A stretch of 7,949 nt of DNA. Origin: Bacteroidota bacterium (lineage in GTDB: Bacteria > Bacteroidota > Bacteroidia > Flavobacteriales > Weeksellaceae). The number at the start of each line of letters is the position of its first letter. The first letter of the stretch is position 1. The stretch is from the NCBI GenBank assembly GCA_023448955.1, contig JAEXJU010000177.1:1-7949 (forward strand), in the 5' to 3' direction. Below are positions 1 to 5,963 of this stretch, one piece after another. The translations under genes were made by a program, and so were the position numbers. The notes below the pieces were generated by a model. That model ran no database searches. It was not told where the DNA came from and saw only the letters and a program-made list of their open reading frames with translations.

Positions 1-300
1 TCCAACTACTGCCGCTTCTGTAGAAGGTTCCTGTCTGATGTTCAGATTAGAATCTTCCGTAGCAACAGTAAGAGACGCTCCAGCTTCCAAACCGGAAACC
101 TGTACATCGATATTAATATCTGTAGCAGTATATGATGAATCAATAGCACCAAGGGCATTCCACACAGCATCTTTTGATGCACTGTTGGAAGCTTTTCCTG
201 TGATGTAAAGAACGCCGTCCTGCTCCTGAACAGAAAGGTCAGAAAGTCCTGCTGACTGAGCTGCAGAAACTACACTAGCATATTTGTCTTGTAAACTCAT
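1..300 (-). CDS. BON + SH3b domain protein, partial (C-terminus beyond the left edge)
   Basis: The first 100 codons are present, starting MSLQDKYASVVSAAQSAGL; the frame is open to the window edge. Residues about 5-70 read as one BON domain (alpha-beta, with the turn DGVLYITGKA typical of the family). From about residue 78 the pattern TVATEDSNLNIRQEPST followed by VVG matches the start of a bacterial SH3 (SH3b) domain. There is no signal peptide or lipobox, so the product as read would be cytoplasmic. The arrangement recalls E. coli Kbp/YgaU (BON + LysM, a K+-binding protein), with SH3b in place of LysM; this is an analogy, not a function call. The ATG lies 6 nt after the stop of the upstream BON lipoprotein gene, which suggests co-transcription and translational coupling. 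Confidence 0.8.
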   Translation of the reverse strand, partial: MSLQDKYASVVSAAQSAGLSDLSVQEQDGVLYITGKASNSASKDAVWNALGAIDSSYTATDINIDVQVSGLEAGASLTVATEDSNLNIRQEPSTEAAVVG

Positions 301-306
301 TTGTGA

Positions 307-792
307 TTATTTAACTGTGATTTTGTTATCGTATTTACCAATTTTAAGCGCATCTACAGACTCTTTAACCTTTCTGGCGTTAGCGGCAGTTGTAGATCCG
401 GTAAGCGTAAGCATTCCGTTCATATCTTCTGCTTTCACACCAGGGATATCTTTAAGCGCATCATTCACTTTCTGAAGAACAGCAGCATCTACCATATTCA
501 CTTCAACTGGTGCAGCTGTAGGAGCTGGTGTAACCGTAGCCATATCGTGAACATCTTTCACACCTTGGATTTTTTTCAGCGCATCGATTGCCGCCTGCTT
601 GTCTGCTTCTGTTGCAAAAGTTCCGCTCAGGTGAGCCTGTCCTTCTTTTACTTCCACAGTAGTTCCAGGATAAGCTGTAATCGCAGTTGTAGCTTGTGAT
701 GTCAGTTCGGCATCAGAGAGTTTCTTTTTACAAGATACGGCTGTCATTGAGACCATCAATGCAAGTGCCGCAATTTTAAATGTTTTTTTCAT
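307..792 (-). CDS. BON-domain lipoprotein with two BON domains
   Basis: This 161-residue protein begins with a lipoprotein signal peptide: basic MKKTFK, a hydrophobic stretch, then TAVSC with the lipidated Cys at residue 21. KKKLSDAE follows the Cys; there is no acidic cluster like the lipoprotein export signal of surface lipoproteins in Bacteroidota, so a periplasm-facing location is more likely (inference). Two BON domains follow, about residues 25-88 and 101-161, joined by a Pro/Ala-rich linker (TPAPTAAPVEV). Each has the usual Gly-containing hairpin (GQAHLSGTF; NGMLTLTGST). BON domains occur in envelope proteins such as E. coli OsmY and DolP and are linked to membrane binding and envelope integrity. 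The substrate or partner cannot be told from sequence. It is the first gene of a two-gene unit with the BON + SH3b gene. Confidence 0.85.
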   Translation of the reverse strand: MKKTFKIAALALMVSMTAVSCKKKLSDAELTSQATTAITAYPGTTVEVKEGQAHLSGTFATEADKQAAIDALKKIQGVKDVHDMATVTPAPTAAPVEVNMVDAAVLQKVNDALKDIPGVKAEDMNGMLTLTGSTTAANARKVKESVDALKIGKYDNKITVK

Positions 793-841
793 AGGATAAA
801 ATTAAATTTATATAGGTTGTGTTTTAACTATTAAAATTAAT

Positions 842-867
842 GCCAAAAGAACAGTTTGTCTTTTGCA
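842..867 (-). promoter_or_regulatory. Small hairpin between pncB and the BON genes
   Basis: CAAAAGA (844-850) and TCTTTTG (859-865) form a perfect 7-bp inverted repeat with an 8-nt loop, flanked by TGC and GCA that can extend it with a bulge. On the minus strand it lies about 120 nt after the pncB stop and 50 nt before the BON lipoprotein ATG, and is followed by ATTAATTTTAA. It could be a weak pncB terminator, an operator, or a leader hairpin of the BON unit. I could not find a convincing TAnnTTTG promoter for the BON genes; TAAATTTA (803-810, minus) is a one-mismatch candidate without a -33 box. Confidence 0.3.
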
Positions 868-984
868 TGATTAATTTTTCAACTTTCAAGTTAAGGTAAA
901 ATTAAAAACTTTTTTGAAGAGACAATGGCAATTGAAAATATTTAACAGAATTTTATAAGTTGATGAAAAGTGGTTATTTCTGAT

Positions 985-2160
985 CTATTTGATTCTCAAA
1001 AATTCTTTCGCCAGTTCAATCATCTTTGTGTCGCCGGTATATTTTCCTTTTTCATCTGATAATTTTACGGTTGGAATCCATTCGTTGTTGATGCCTTTAA
1101 CGCTGATGAGCTTCATGACGATATTCATTGGTTTGAGTCCTACATCATTGGTAAGGTTGGTTCCGATCCCAAATGAGATCCCGATCTTTCCTCTGCAGTA
1201 ATTCGTGATTTCTTCTACTTTTTCCAAGTTCAATCCATCAGAAAAAATAATGTATTTGAATAACGGATTGATGCCTTGCTTCTCATAGTGAGCGATGGTT
1301 TTATCTGCAAATTCCAGCGGGTCGCCGCTGTCGAGACGGACGCCATCAAACAATTTTGCAAATTTTTTATCGAATTGCTGGAAGAAAACATCTGTGGTAT
1401 AAGTATCGGACAAAGCAACGCCCAGATCGCCGCGGTAAACATCTACCCAATTTTCCAGTGCGATAGAATTGGCCATTTTAAAACCAAATTCCGCAGCGTG
1501 AAACATAAACCATTCGTGGGCGTGTGTTCCGATAGGTTTTACATTATACATCATTGCCAGATGAACATTGGAAGTTCCGGTAAAAGTCGATTTTTTATCC
1601 TGAATCAAGGCGTCCATTACCAATCTGTGGACTTTGTAAGAATGTCTTCTTCTGGTTCCAAACTCGGCAAAAGGCACACCAAGCTCTGTGAGATGTTTGG
1701 CTTTTTCTACGGTTTTATTGATAACTTCTTGGTTGGTTTGCCGTTCAAGATGATTCATTTCATAATGCAGCTCGCTGATGAGTGCCAGAAGCGGAACTTC
1801 CCAAAGAATGGTTCTGTACCACAGGCCTTCTACTGATACTTTCAGATCATTTCCGCTTTGTTCTATTTTTACTTCGGATGGGTCATAATGAAAACCTTCC
1901 AAAAAATCGAGATAGGGCAGAGCAAGATAAGGACAGGTGACTTTCAGGTACTTTTTTTCGTCTTTAGTAAGCTTCAGTTCTGCCATTGCATTGACAGCCT
2001 TTCGCAGTTCATCAGCAAAACCTTCAGGAAAGCTATGTTTTCCACGGTTGATAAATTCATATTTTACGATTTCATTTGTAAACAGTTTTACTACAGCATT
2101 TTGCATCGTAATTTTATAGAAATCATTATCTAGAATGGAATTAAGCCTTATCTCGTGCAT
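985..2160 (-). CDS. pncB: Nicotinate phosphoribosyltransferase (NAPRTase)
   Basis: The enzyme joins nicotinate to PRPP to give nicotinate mononucleotide, with ATP hydrolysis, in the Preiss-Handler NAD salvage route in the cytoplasm. The protein has 391 residues, close to the roughly 400 of E. coli PncB. It starts SILDNDFYKITMQ (residues 8-20), the typical N-terminus that contacts nicotinate. Visible motifs are FGTRRRHS (167-174), GTSNVHLA (195-202), GTHAHEWF (211-218, containing the His region phosphorylated in this family), VRLDSGDP (274-281), FSDGL (306-310) and GIGTNLTND (331-339), the last two belonging to the phosphate/PRPP-binding barrel edge. It appears intact. The ATG lies 16 nt after a consensus -7 box, so it is probably transcribed from its own promoter with a leader of about 10 nt. 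Its upstream neighbour is divergent and functionally unrelated. Confidence 0.96.
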   Translation of the reverse strand: MHEIRLNSILDNDFYKITMQNAVVKLFTNEIVKYEFINRGKHSFPEGFADELRKAVNAMAELKLTKDEKKYLKVTCPYLALPYLDFLEGFHYDPSEVKIEQSGNDLKVSVEGLWYRTILWEVPLLALISELHYEMNHLERQTNQEVINKTVEKAKHLTELGVPFAEFGTRRRHSYKVHRLVMDALIQDKKSTFTGTSNVHLAMMYNVKPIGTHAHEWFMFHAAEFGFKMANSIALENWVDVYRGDLGVALSDTYTTDVFFQQFDKKFAKLFDGVRLDSGDPLEFADKTIAHYEKQGINPLFKYIIFSDGLNLEKVEEITNYCRGKIGISFGIGTNLTNDVGLKPMNIVMKLISVKGINNEWIPTVKLSDEKGKYTGDTKMIELAKEFLRIK

Positions 2161-2176
2161 AAAAATATCATTTACA

Positions 2177-2184
2177 CAAATCTA
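2177..2184 (-). promoter_or_regulatory. pncB promoter, -7 box
   Basis: On the minus strand the sequence reads TAGATTTG, a perfect match to the Bacteroidota -7 consensus TAnnTTTG, 16 nt before the pncB ATG. No clear TTG is seen at the expected -33 distance. The implied leader is only about 10 nt. Confidence 0.6.
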
Positions 2185-2242
2185 AGGAATTTTGTTGAGG
2201 AGCGTTTTGCACTTGATTGATTTTAATAATTAAAAATTTAAC

Positions 2243-2321
2243 CACAAAAGTCACAAAAGAAAACTTGATAGAAACTTTTTTATAAACTGAAAAAGGACAA
2301 ATAGCTTTTGTGACTTTTGTG
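2243..2321. repeat. Perfect 17-bp inverted repeat with nested hairpin, intergenic
   Basis: CACAAAAGTCACAAAAG at 2243-2259 is exactly complementary to CTTTTGTGACTTTTGTG at 2305-2321. Each arm is itself a near-tandem of CACAAAAG units. The 45-nt interior holds a second hairpin, CTTTTT (2275-2280) with AAAAAG (2290-2295). It sits in the divergent spacer between pncB and the small membrane protein gene. It is not an ordinary terminator: the loop is long, there is no adjoining U-run, and it lies upstream of both genes. It may be a copy of a dispersed non-autonomous repeat or a long hairpin/cruciform; similar CACAAAAG palindromes are, from memory, common between flavobacterial genes. Confidence 0.75.
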
Positions 2322-2342
2322 CTTTTGAAACAAAGTCTATAC

Positions 2343-2369
2343 TTGTGCAAATTACATTTCTTATTTTTG
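2343..2369 (+). promoter_or_regulatory. Promoter of the small membrane protein gene
   Basis: TATTTTTG (2362-2369) fits TAnnTTTG perfectly. A TTG at 2343-2345 is 16 nt upstream, slightly short of the usual 17-23 nt spacing for a Bacteroidota -33 box. The -7 box ends 15 nt before the ATG at 2385, which supports that start over in-frame codons further upstream. Confidence 0.55.
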
Positions 2370-2384
2370 TCAAAATTTTTTGAA

Positions 2385-2717
2385 ATGATAAAATCGCTGA
2401 TGTATTTCGCAGTTGGAACCCTGATTAGTTTTTTTCTTAGACGGCTCACGGGCGACCCTGCGGATTTCTGGGTGGAGGTTTATGTAGCTTCCGCTTTCGG
2501 AATCGGTTGGGGATTAGCTTATTTTGTAGACCATCCGGAATGGCCGCTGGCTAAGAAAATGGGAATTTCCTTAATTGGAATTGTATTCTTGGTAGCCGTC
2601 GGATTGATATTTTTCAATTTTGAAACTGCAGTTCCTTCTATTATTAAGTTTTCTACAGTTTTTGTTGCTTATTATATGATAGCAAGTTTTCGGGAAAGTA
2701 AATCTTTGAGGTATTAA
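2385..2717 (+). CDS. Small four-helix membrane protein, function unknown
   Basis: This 110-residue protein is not assigned to any family I recognise. Four hydrophobic segments are visible at about residues 4-18, 29-48, 59-77 and 85-102, so it is an inner-membrane protein. The loops carry RRLTGDPADFW (19-29) and VDHPEWPLAKK (48-58); the tail is basic and ends RESKSLRY. The frame stays open upstream to a codon at 2310, but the added 25 residues would begin inside the inverted repeat and include the -7 box, so the ATG at 2385 (MIKSLMYF) is preferred. It is a single-gene unit between its own promoter and a strong terminator. Nothing in the context indicates a role. Confidence 0.75.
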   Translation: MIKSLMYFAVGTLISFFLRRLTGDPADFWVEVYVASAFGIGWGLAYFVDHPEWPLAKKMGISLIGIVFLVAVGLIFFNFETAVPSIIKFSTVFVAYYMIASFRESKSLRY

Positions 2718-2772
2718 TTGGCTTCTGGCAGATGGCTTTCAGCGATTTGCTTTTTAGTCAGTATTTAATTTA

Positions 2773-2810
2773 AAAAAGCCAGGTTTTTTAGGAATCTGGC
2801 TTTTTGTTTT
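2773..2810. terminator. Bidirectional terminator between convergent genes
   Basis: A 13-bp stem (2773-2785 with 2793-2805, core AAGCCAG/CTGGCTT, one G-T wobble) has a 7-nt loop and T-runs on both strands (2801-2810 plus; complement of 2772-2777 minus). It lies 55 nt after the small membrane protein gene and directly after the stop of the DUF3667-like gene, so it serves both. Confidence 0.9.
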
Positions 2811-3907
2811 TAATGGATCATCAGGAAACTGATGATGCCCAAGCCTATAACCAAAAACATAAATGCAAAGAAATTGAACATAAACAAAATACAGCCGATG
2901 ATAAAACTGATGACGCCGTGAGTATGGTAAACCTTATAGTGAGCTATGAAAAAATAGATGATGCTATAGAAAAATAAGACATTCATCAGTATATAAATAA
3001 TAATACTAATTGAAGAATGTGTTACATCTGCCAACTTGTATAAAAGAGAAAATGACAAGATCGTCAGTAACAGGAAACTGAAATAATGGAGCGTAAAAAT
3101 ACCGTGATCAAAATACCACCATTTTCTCTTATTGTGGAAAATCCATAGGAAAAAGGCAAAGATTGGAAGATAAATAAACAATGCTTTCGGCAGATTATGA
3201 AAAGATACTTCTCCCAGTTTTTTTAAGATTTCGCCTTTTGTAACACCTTGTTCTTTTAGTTCGAAAAATTTATGAGCAACAGGAACATTGATAAAATCAT
3301 AAAAAGATGGGTTTTTAGCTTTTGCAGAATCGAATGACTTCCGGCTGGTGTAACCGTTGTAATTAAAACTGTCATCCAGTTTTTTACTCATATCAAAATC
3401 ATTCTGAATATCATTTAATTTTATAGAATCTTGCAGCAAAGCATTAACTTTAGAAATGGTTACAGAGTCTTTCCCGTTTATGTTTTCCCTTTTTCTGATG
3501 CTGTCCAGTTTTTTGGAAGTTTCGGCTAATCTGTTTAAAGCAATTTTCTTTTCCTTGCCATCAATACTTTTTCCTTCGAAATTAAAACTGAAAGGAGGAA
3601 AAACGGCGAATAAAAAGAATGTAATAAAACTGATAAAAATATACAGCTTAACAGGCGGGACAAATTTTTGTCTTTTACCTTCGATGTAAGTATTTGTCAG
3701 TTTTCCCGGTTTGAACACCAGATTCTTCAACGTTCCCCAGAACTGCCCATCATAGTGGGTAAAATCTTCAATAAAATGAGTGAAAAGATAGTGAAACGGC
3801 TGTCTTGTCTGGATATTCTGTTGTCCACAGTTGGGACAGTATTTTTCTTCAACGATATGTCCGCAATTAAGGCAGTCTTTCTCTTCTCGTAGTTTTCCGT
3901 GGCTCAT
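2810..3907 (-). CDS. DUF3667-like zinc-ribbon membrane protein
   Basis: The protein has 365 residues. The N-terminus holds a zinc-ribbon pair, CLNC (12-15) and CPNC (24-27), followed by the family-type region FTHYDGQFWGTLKNLVFKPG (49-68) and YIEGKRQKFVPPVKLY (74-89), which leads into the first membrane helix (about 88-106). A charged, probably extracytoplasmic segment (about 107-235) has no Cys. The C-terminal half has four or five helices, about 239-257, 271-292, 299-322 and 332-363, with the motif WWYFDHGIFTLHYFSF (263-278) near the second. DUF3667 proteins are frequent in Bacteroidota and have no established function. The start chosen is the ATG at 3907: an in-frame TTG at 3925 lies inside the -7 promoter box and so would not be transcribed. 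It is transcribed alone and divergently from the ribosomal cluster. Confidence 0.85.
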   Translation of the reverse strand: MSHGKLREEKDCLNCGHIVEEKYCPNCGQQNIQTRQPFHYLFTHFIEDFTHYDGQFWGTLKNLVFKPGKLTNTYIEGKRQKFVPPVKLYIFISFITFFLFAVFPPFSFNFEGKSIDGKEKKIALNRLAETSKKLDSIRKRENINGKDSVTISKVNALLQDSIKLNDIQNDFDMSKKLDDSFNYNGYTSRKSFDSAKAKNPSFYDFINVPVAHKFFELKEQGVTKGEILKKLGEVSFHNLPKALFIYLPIFAFFLWIFHNKRKWWYFDHGIFTLHYFSFLLLTILSFSLLYKLADVTHSSISIIIYILMNVLFFYSIIYFFIAHYKVYHTHGVISFIIGCILFMFNFFAFMFLVIGLGIISFLMIH

Positions 3908-3922
3908 TTTCAGAATTTTTCT

Positions 3923-3930
3923 CAAAAATA
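3923..3930 (-). promoter_or_regulatory. Promoter of the DUF3667-like gene, -7 box
   Basis: The minus strand reads TATTTTTG, a perfect TAnnTTTG match, ending 15 nt before the ATG at 3907. A good -33 box is not evident. The box overlaps the upstream TTG codon and so decides the start of the gene. Confidence 0.55.
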
Positions 3931-4047
3931 TAAAAAACCTTAATTATAAATAACGCTTATTTTGACAAATTTCAGAAAGTTTTCATTCAATTAATGATTA
4001 GCTAACGTATTAATTTTTAGAAAATTAAAATATTTTTCTGGGGAAAA

Positions 4048-4078
4048 TTTTTCATCCGAGAAAAAATTCCTACCTTTG
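4048..4078 (+). promoter_or_regulatory. Promoter of the rplM-rpsI(-rpsB) cluster
   Basis: TACCTTTG (4071-4078), continuing as CA, matches the Bacteroidota -7 consensus and the form I associate with strong flavobacterial housekeeping promoters. The -33 side is a T-run (4048-4052) rather than TTG. The sequence upstream (about 4012-4037) is almost pure A/T, as in an UP-like element. It ends 45 nt before the rplM start, a much longer leader than those of the other promoters here. Confidence 0.7.
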
Positions 4079-4082
4079 CACA

Positions 4083-4123
4083 CCCTTTGAGGGAAAATTA
4101 TGTTTAATCGTAAACGATAAATT
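4083..4123 (+). promoter_or_regulatory. rplM leader with two small hairpins and a six-codon upstream ORF
   Basis: The leader can form CCCT-TTG-AGGG (4083-4093) and ATCG-TAAA-CGAT (4107-4118). Within it, ATG TTT AAT CGT AAA CGA TAA (4100-4120) encodes MFNRKR and stops 3 nt before the GTG start of rplM. The second hairpin overlaps this small ORF. Whether it is translated, or whether L13 binds here as it does in some other bacterial leaders, is inference. Confidence 0.4.
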
Positions 4124-4579
4124 GTGAATACATTAAGTTACAAAACAGTATCGGCAAACAAAGCTACCGCTAATAAAGAATGGGTTGTGGTAGACGCTGC
4201 TGAGCAACCGTTGGGAAGACTAGCTTCTACCGTTGCAAAGATTTTGAGAGGTAAGCACAAAACGAATTACACACCACACGTAGATTGTGGAGATAACGTA
4301 ATCGTTTTGAATGCAGGGAAAGTAACACTTTCCGGAAACAAGTGGGCAGACAAAACTTACATTTGGCACACTGGATATCCAGGTGGTCAGAAGTCTATGA
4401 CTGCTGAAGAGCTTAGAAAAAAAGATGCACTAAAAGTGTTGGAAAAGTCTGTAAAAGGTATGTTGCCAAAAAACAGATTGGGTTCCGCTCTTTTCAAGAA
4501 CCTTTATTTATATGAAGGAACTGAGCATAAGCACGAAGCTCAACAGCCAAAAGTAATCAATGTTAACGAATTCAAATAA
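4124..4579 (+). CDS. rplM: 50S ribosomal protein L13 (uL13)
   Basis: This is an early-assembly protein of the large ribosomal subunit. At 151 residues it is slightly longer than the 142 of E. coli L13, with an extra C-terminal tail (HEAQQPKVINVNEFK) of the Bacteroidota type. Family motifs are VVDAAEQPLGRLAS (22-35), the basic LRGKHKTNYTPHVDCGD (41-57), HTGYPGG (82-88) and KGMLPKNRLG (111-120). The start is GTG at 4124, giving MNTLSYKTVSANK, the N-terminus I know from related flavobacteria; no in-frame ATG is nearby. It is the first gene of the cluster, and rpsI follows 6 nt after its stop, the conserved bacterial pairing. Confidence 0.97.
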   Translation: MNTLSYKTVSANKATANKEWVVVDAAEQPLGRLASTVAKILRGKHKTNYTPHVDCGDNVIVLNAGKVTLSGNKWADKTYIWHTGYPGGQKSMTAEELRKKDALKVLEKSVKGMLPKNRLGSALFKNLYLYEGTEHKHEAQQPKVINVNEFK

Positions 4580-4585
4580 TTGAGT

Positions 4586-4972
4586 ATGTCTATAGTACAC
4601 AAAATCGGAAGAAGAAAAACTTCTGTTGCAAGAGTTTACGTGAAGCCAGGAACTGGTAACATCACGATAAACGGGAAAGATGCTAAAACTTACTTCTGTA
4701 CGGATGTTTTAGTTTATAAAGTAAATCAGCCATTTTTGTTGACAGAAACTGTAGGTCAGTATGATGTTACAGTAAATGTTTTTGGTGGAGGTATCACTGG
4801 TCAGGCAGAAGCTGTAAGACTTGGTGTTTCCAGAGCACTTTGTGAGATCAACGAAGAGTTCAGATTACTTCTTAAGCCACACGGATTGCTTACAAGAGAT
4901 GCAAGAATGGTGGAAAGAAAGAAACCAGGACAGAAAAAAGCGAGAAAGAGATTCCAGTTCTCAAAACGTTAA
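4586..4972 (+). CDS. rpsI: 30S ribosomal protein S9 (uS9)
   Basis: This small-subunit protein has its C-terminal tail reaching the decoding site near P-site tRNA. At 128 residues it is of normal length. It shows HKIGRRKTSVARVYV near the start, FGGGITGQAEAVRLG and SRAL in the middle, and the basic C-terminus LLTRDARMVERKKPGQKKAR ending RFQFSKR, including the universal terminal Lys-Arg. A TTG at 4580 would add two residues, but the ATG at 4586 (MSIVHKIGRRK) gives the standard N-terminus. It starts 6 nt after the rplM stop and is almost certainly co-transcribed and translationally coupled with it. Confidence 0.97.
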   Translation: MSIVHKIGRRKTSVARVYVKPGTGNITINGKDAKTYFCTDVLVYKVNQPFLLTETVGQYDVTVNVFGGGITGQAEAVRLGVSRALCEINEEFRLLLKPHGLLTRDARMVERKKPGQKKARKRFQFSKR

Positions 4973-5180
4973 GAAATCGTTGGGCTATTGGCTTATGGCA
5001 CATAGCGTTAATGAACTTTTTAAAAATTTATTTTTTAATCAAAAGCTGGAAAGCCAATTGCCAAAAGCAAAAAGCCAACAGCCACTTTGCCCGTTACGTT
5101 TAGCATCCAAACTTTACTCCCATCTAAAGTAAAGTTGATTGCAGAAAAGCGGAAAGTAAACTAACAAAAAACAAGAAAAC
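4973..5180 (+). promoter_or_regulatory. rpsI-rpsB spacer with competing pairing arms and a leader hairpin
   Basis: This 208-nt spacer has no gene and no TAnnTTTG box. GGCTATTGGCTT (4983-4994) can pair with AAGCCAATTGCC (5051-5062) or with AAGCCAACAGCC (5072-5083), each with a single mismatch, so two mutually exclusive stems are possible. Nearer rpsB, AACTTTACT (5110-5118) and AGTAAAGTT (5128-5136) form a perfect 9-bp stem with a 9-nt loop; the AAAGTAAA of its right arm recurs at 5153-5160. No U-run follows any stem, so it is not an ordinary terminator. It could be a regulatory leader of rpsB, as S2 autoregulates rpsB in E. coli through a different leader, or a degenerate intergenic repeat. 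rpsB is probably read through from the rplM promoter. Confidence 0.45.
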
Positions 5181-5942
5181 ATGGCAAAAGCAAATGTAAA
5201 AGACCTTTTAGAGGCTGGCGTACACTTCGGTCACATGACGCGTAAGTGGAATCCAAATATGGCTCCATACATTTTCATGGAGAAAAACGGTATTCACATC
5301 GTAGATTTACATAAAACAGCAGTAAAATTGGACGAAGCGTGCAGCGCTTTGGAAAAATTGACTTCATCTGGTAAAAAAGTTCTTTTCGTAGCTACTAAAA
5401 AGCAAGCGAAAGAAGTAGTTGCAAAACACGCTTCAGAACTTAACATGCCATACATCACAGAAAGATGGCCGGGAGGAATGTTGACCAACTTCGTAACTAT
5501 CAGAAAAGCGGTTAAGAAAATGAACGCTATCGATAAAATGAAGAAAGACGGAACATTCGAAACCTTATCTAAAAAAGAAAGATTACAAGTAGATCGTCAA
5601 AGAGCAAATCTTGAGAAAAACTTAGGATCTATCGCAGATATGGTGAGACTTCCTTCAGCTATTTTCGTAGTTGATATCATGAGAGAGCACATCGCAGTAA
5701 CAGAAGCTAAAAAATTAGGTATCCCGGTTTTCGGTATCGTAGATACTAACTCAGATCCAAGAAAAGTGGATTTCGTAATCCCAGGAAATGATGATGCTTC
5801 TAAATCTATCGATATGATCCTTTCTGTTGTAGCAGACGCTGTAAAAGAAGGTCAGTCTCAGAGAAAAGCAGAAAAAGAAAAATCTAAAGAAGAAGGCGAA
5901 AAAGTTTCTGCCGATGCAGATGCGGATTTTGATGCAGAATAA
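5181..5942 (+). CDS. rpsB: 30S ribosomal protein S2 (uS2)
   Basis: This is a late-assembling small-subunit protein on the 30S solvent side, needed for binding of S1 where present. At 253 residues it is of usual length. Family signatures are LLEAGVHFGHMTRKWNPNM near the N-terminus with APYIFMEKNGIHIVDL, the segment RWPGGMLTNF (94-103), the coiled-coil region (about 104-150), DIMREHIAVTEAKKLGIPV and GIVDTNSDPRKVDFVIPGND. The C-terminal tail from about residue 225 is highly charged and ends ADADADFDAE, a low-complexity acidic tail as seen in related species. The leader is A-rich with no Shine-Dalgarno, as expected for Bacteroidota. A strong terminator follows; tsf, its usual partner, is not downstream. 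Confidence 0.97.
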   Translation: MAKANVKDLLEAGVHFGHMTRKWNPNMAPYIFMEKNGIHIVDLHKTAVKLDEACSALEKLTSSGKKVLFVATKKQAKEVVAKHASELNMPYITERWPGGMLTNFVTIRKAVKKMNAIDKMKKDGTFETLSKKERLQVDRQRANLEKNLGSIADMVRLPSAIFVVDIMREHIAVTEAKKLGIPVFGIVDTNSDPRKVDFVIPGNDDASKSIDMILSVVADAVKEGQSQRKAEKEKSKEEGEKVSADADADFDAE

Positions 5943-5963
5943 TTAGAATTTTTTCTAAAATAT

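Noticed and set aside
881..892. Inverted repeat AACTTTCAAGTT in the pncB-BON spacer
   Set aside because: It has only 5-bp arms in AT-rich DNA, with no T-run in a useful position; chance is sufficient.
1276..1836. Open frame of 186 codons on the plus strand
   Set aside because: It lies fully antisense to pncB, whose motifs are intact in the other strand, and its Cys/Phe-rich translation has no recognisable domain.
1858..2133. Plus-strand open frames antisense to the 5' part of pncB
   Set aside because: They are shadows of the pncB coding sequence, with no promoter or family motif.
2168..2449. Minus-strand open frame of 93 codons across the pncB upstream spacer
   Set aside because: It reads through the inverted repeat and antisense to the start of the small membrane protein gene, and its translation is low-complexity Lys/Phe/Val-rich.
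4821..5132. Plus-strand open frame of 103 codons
   Set aside because: It is an out-of-frame shadow of rpsI that continues into the AT-rich spacer; rpsI itself is unambiguous.
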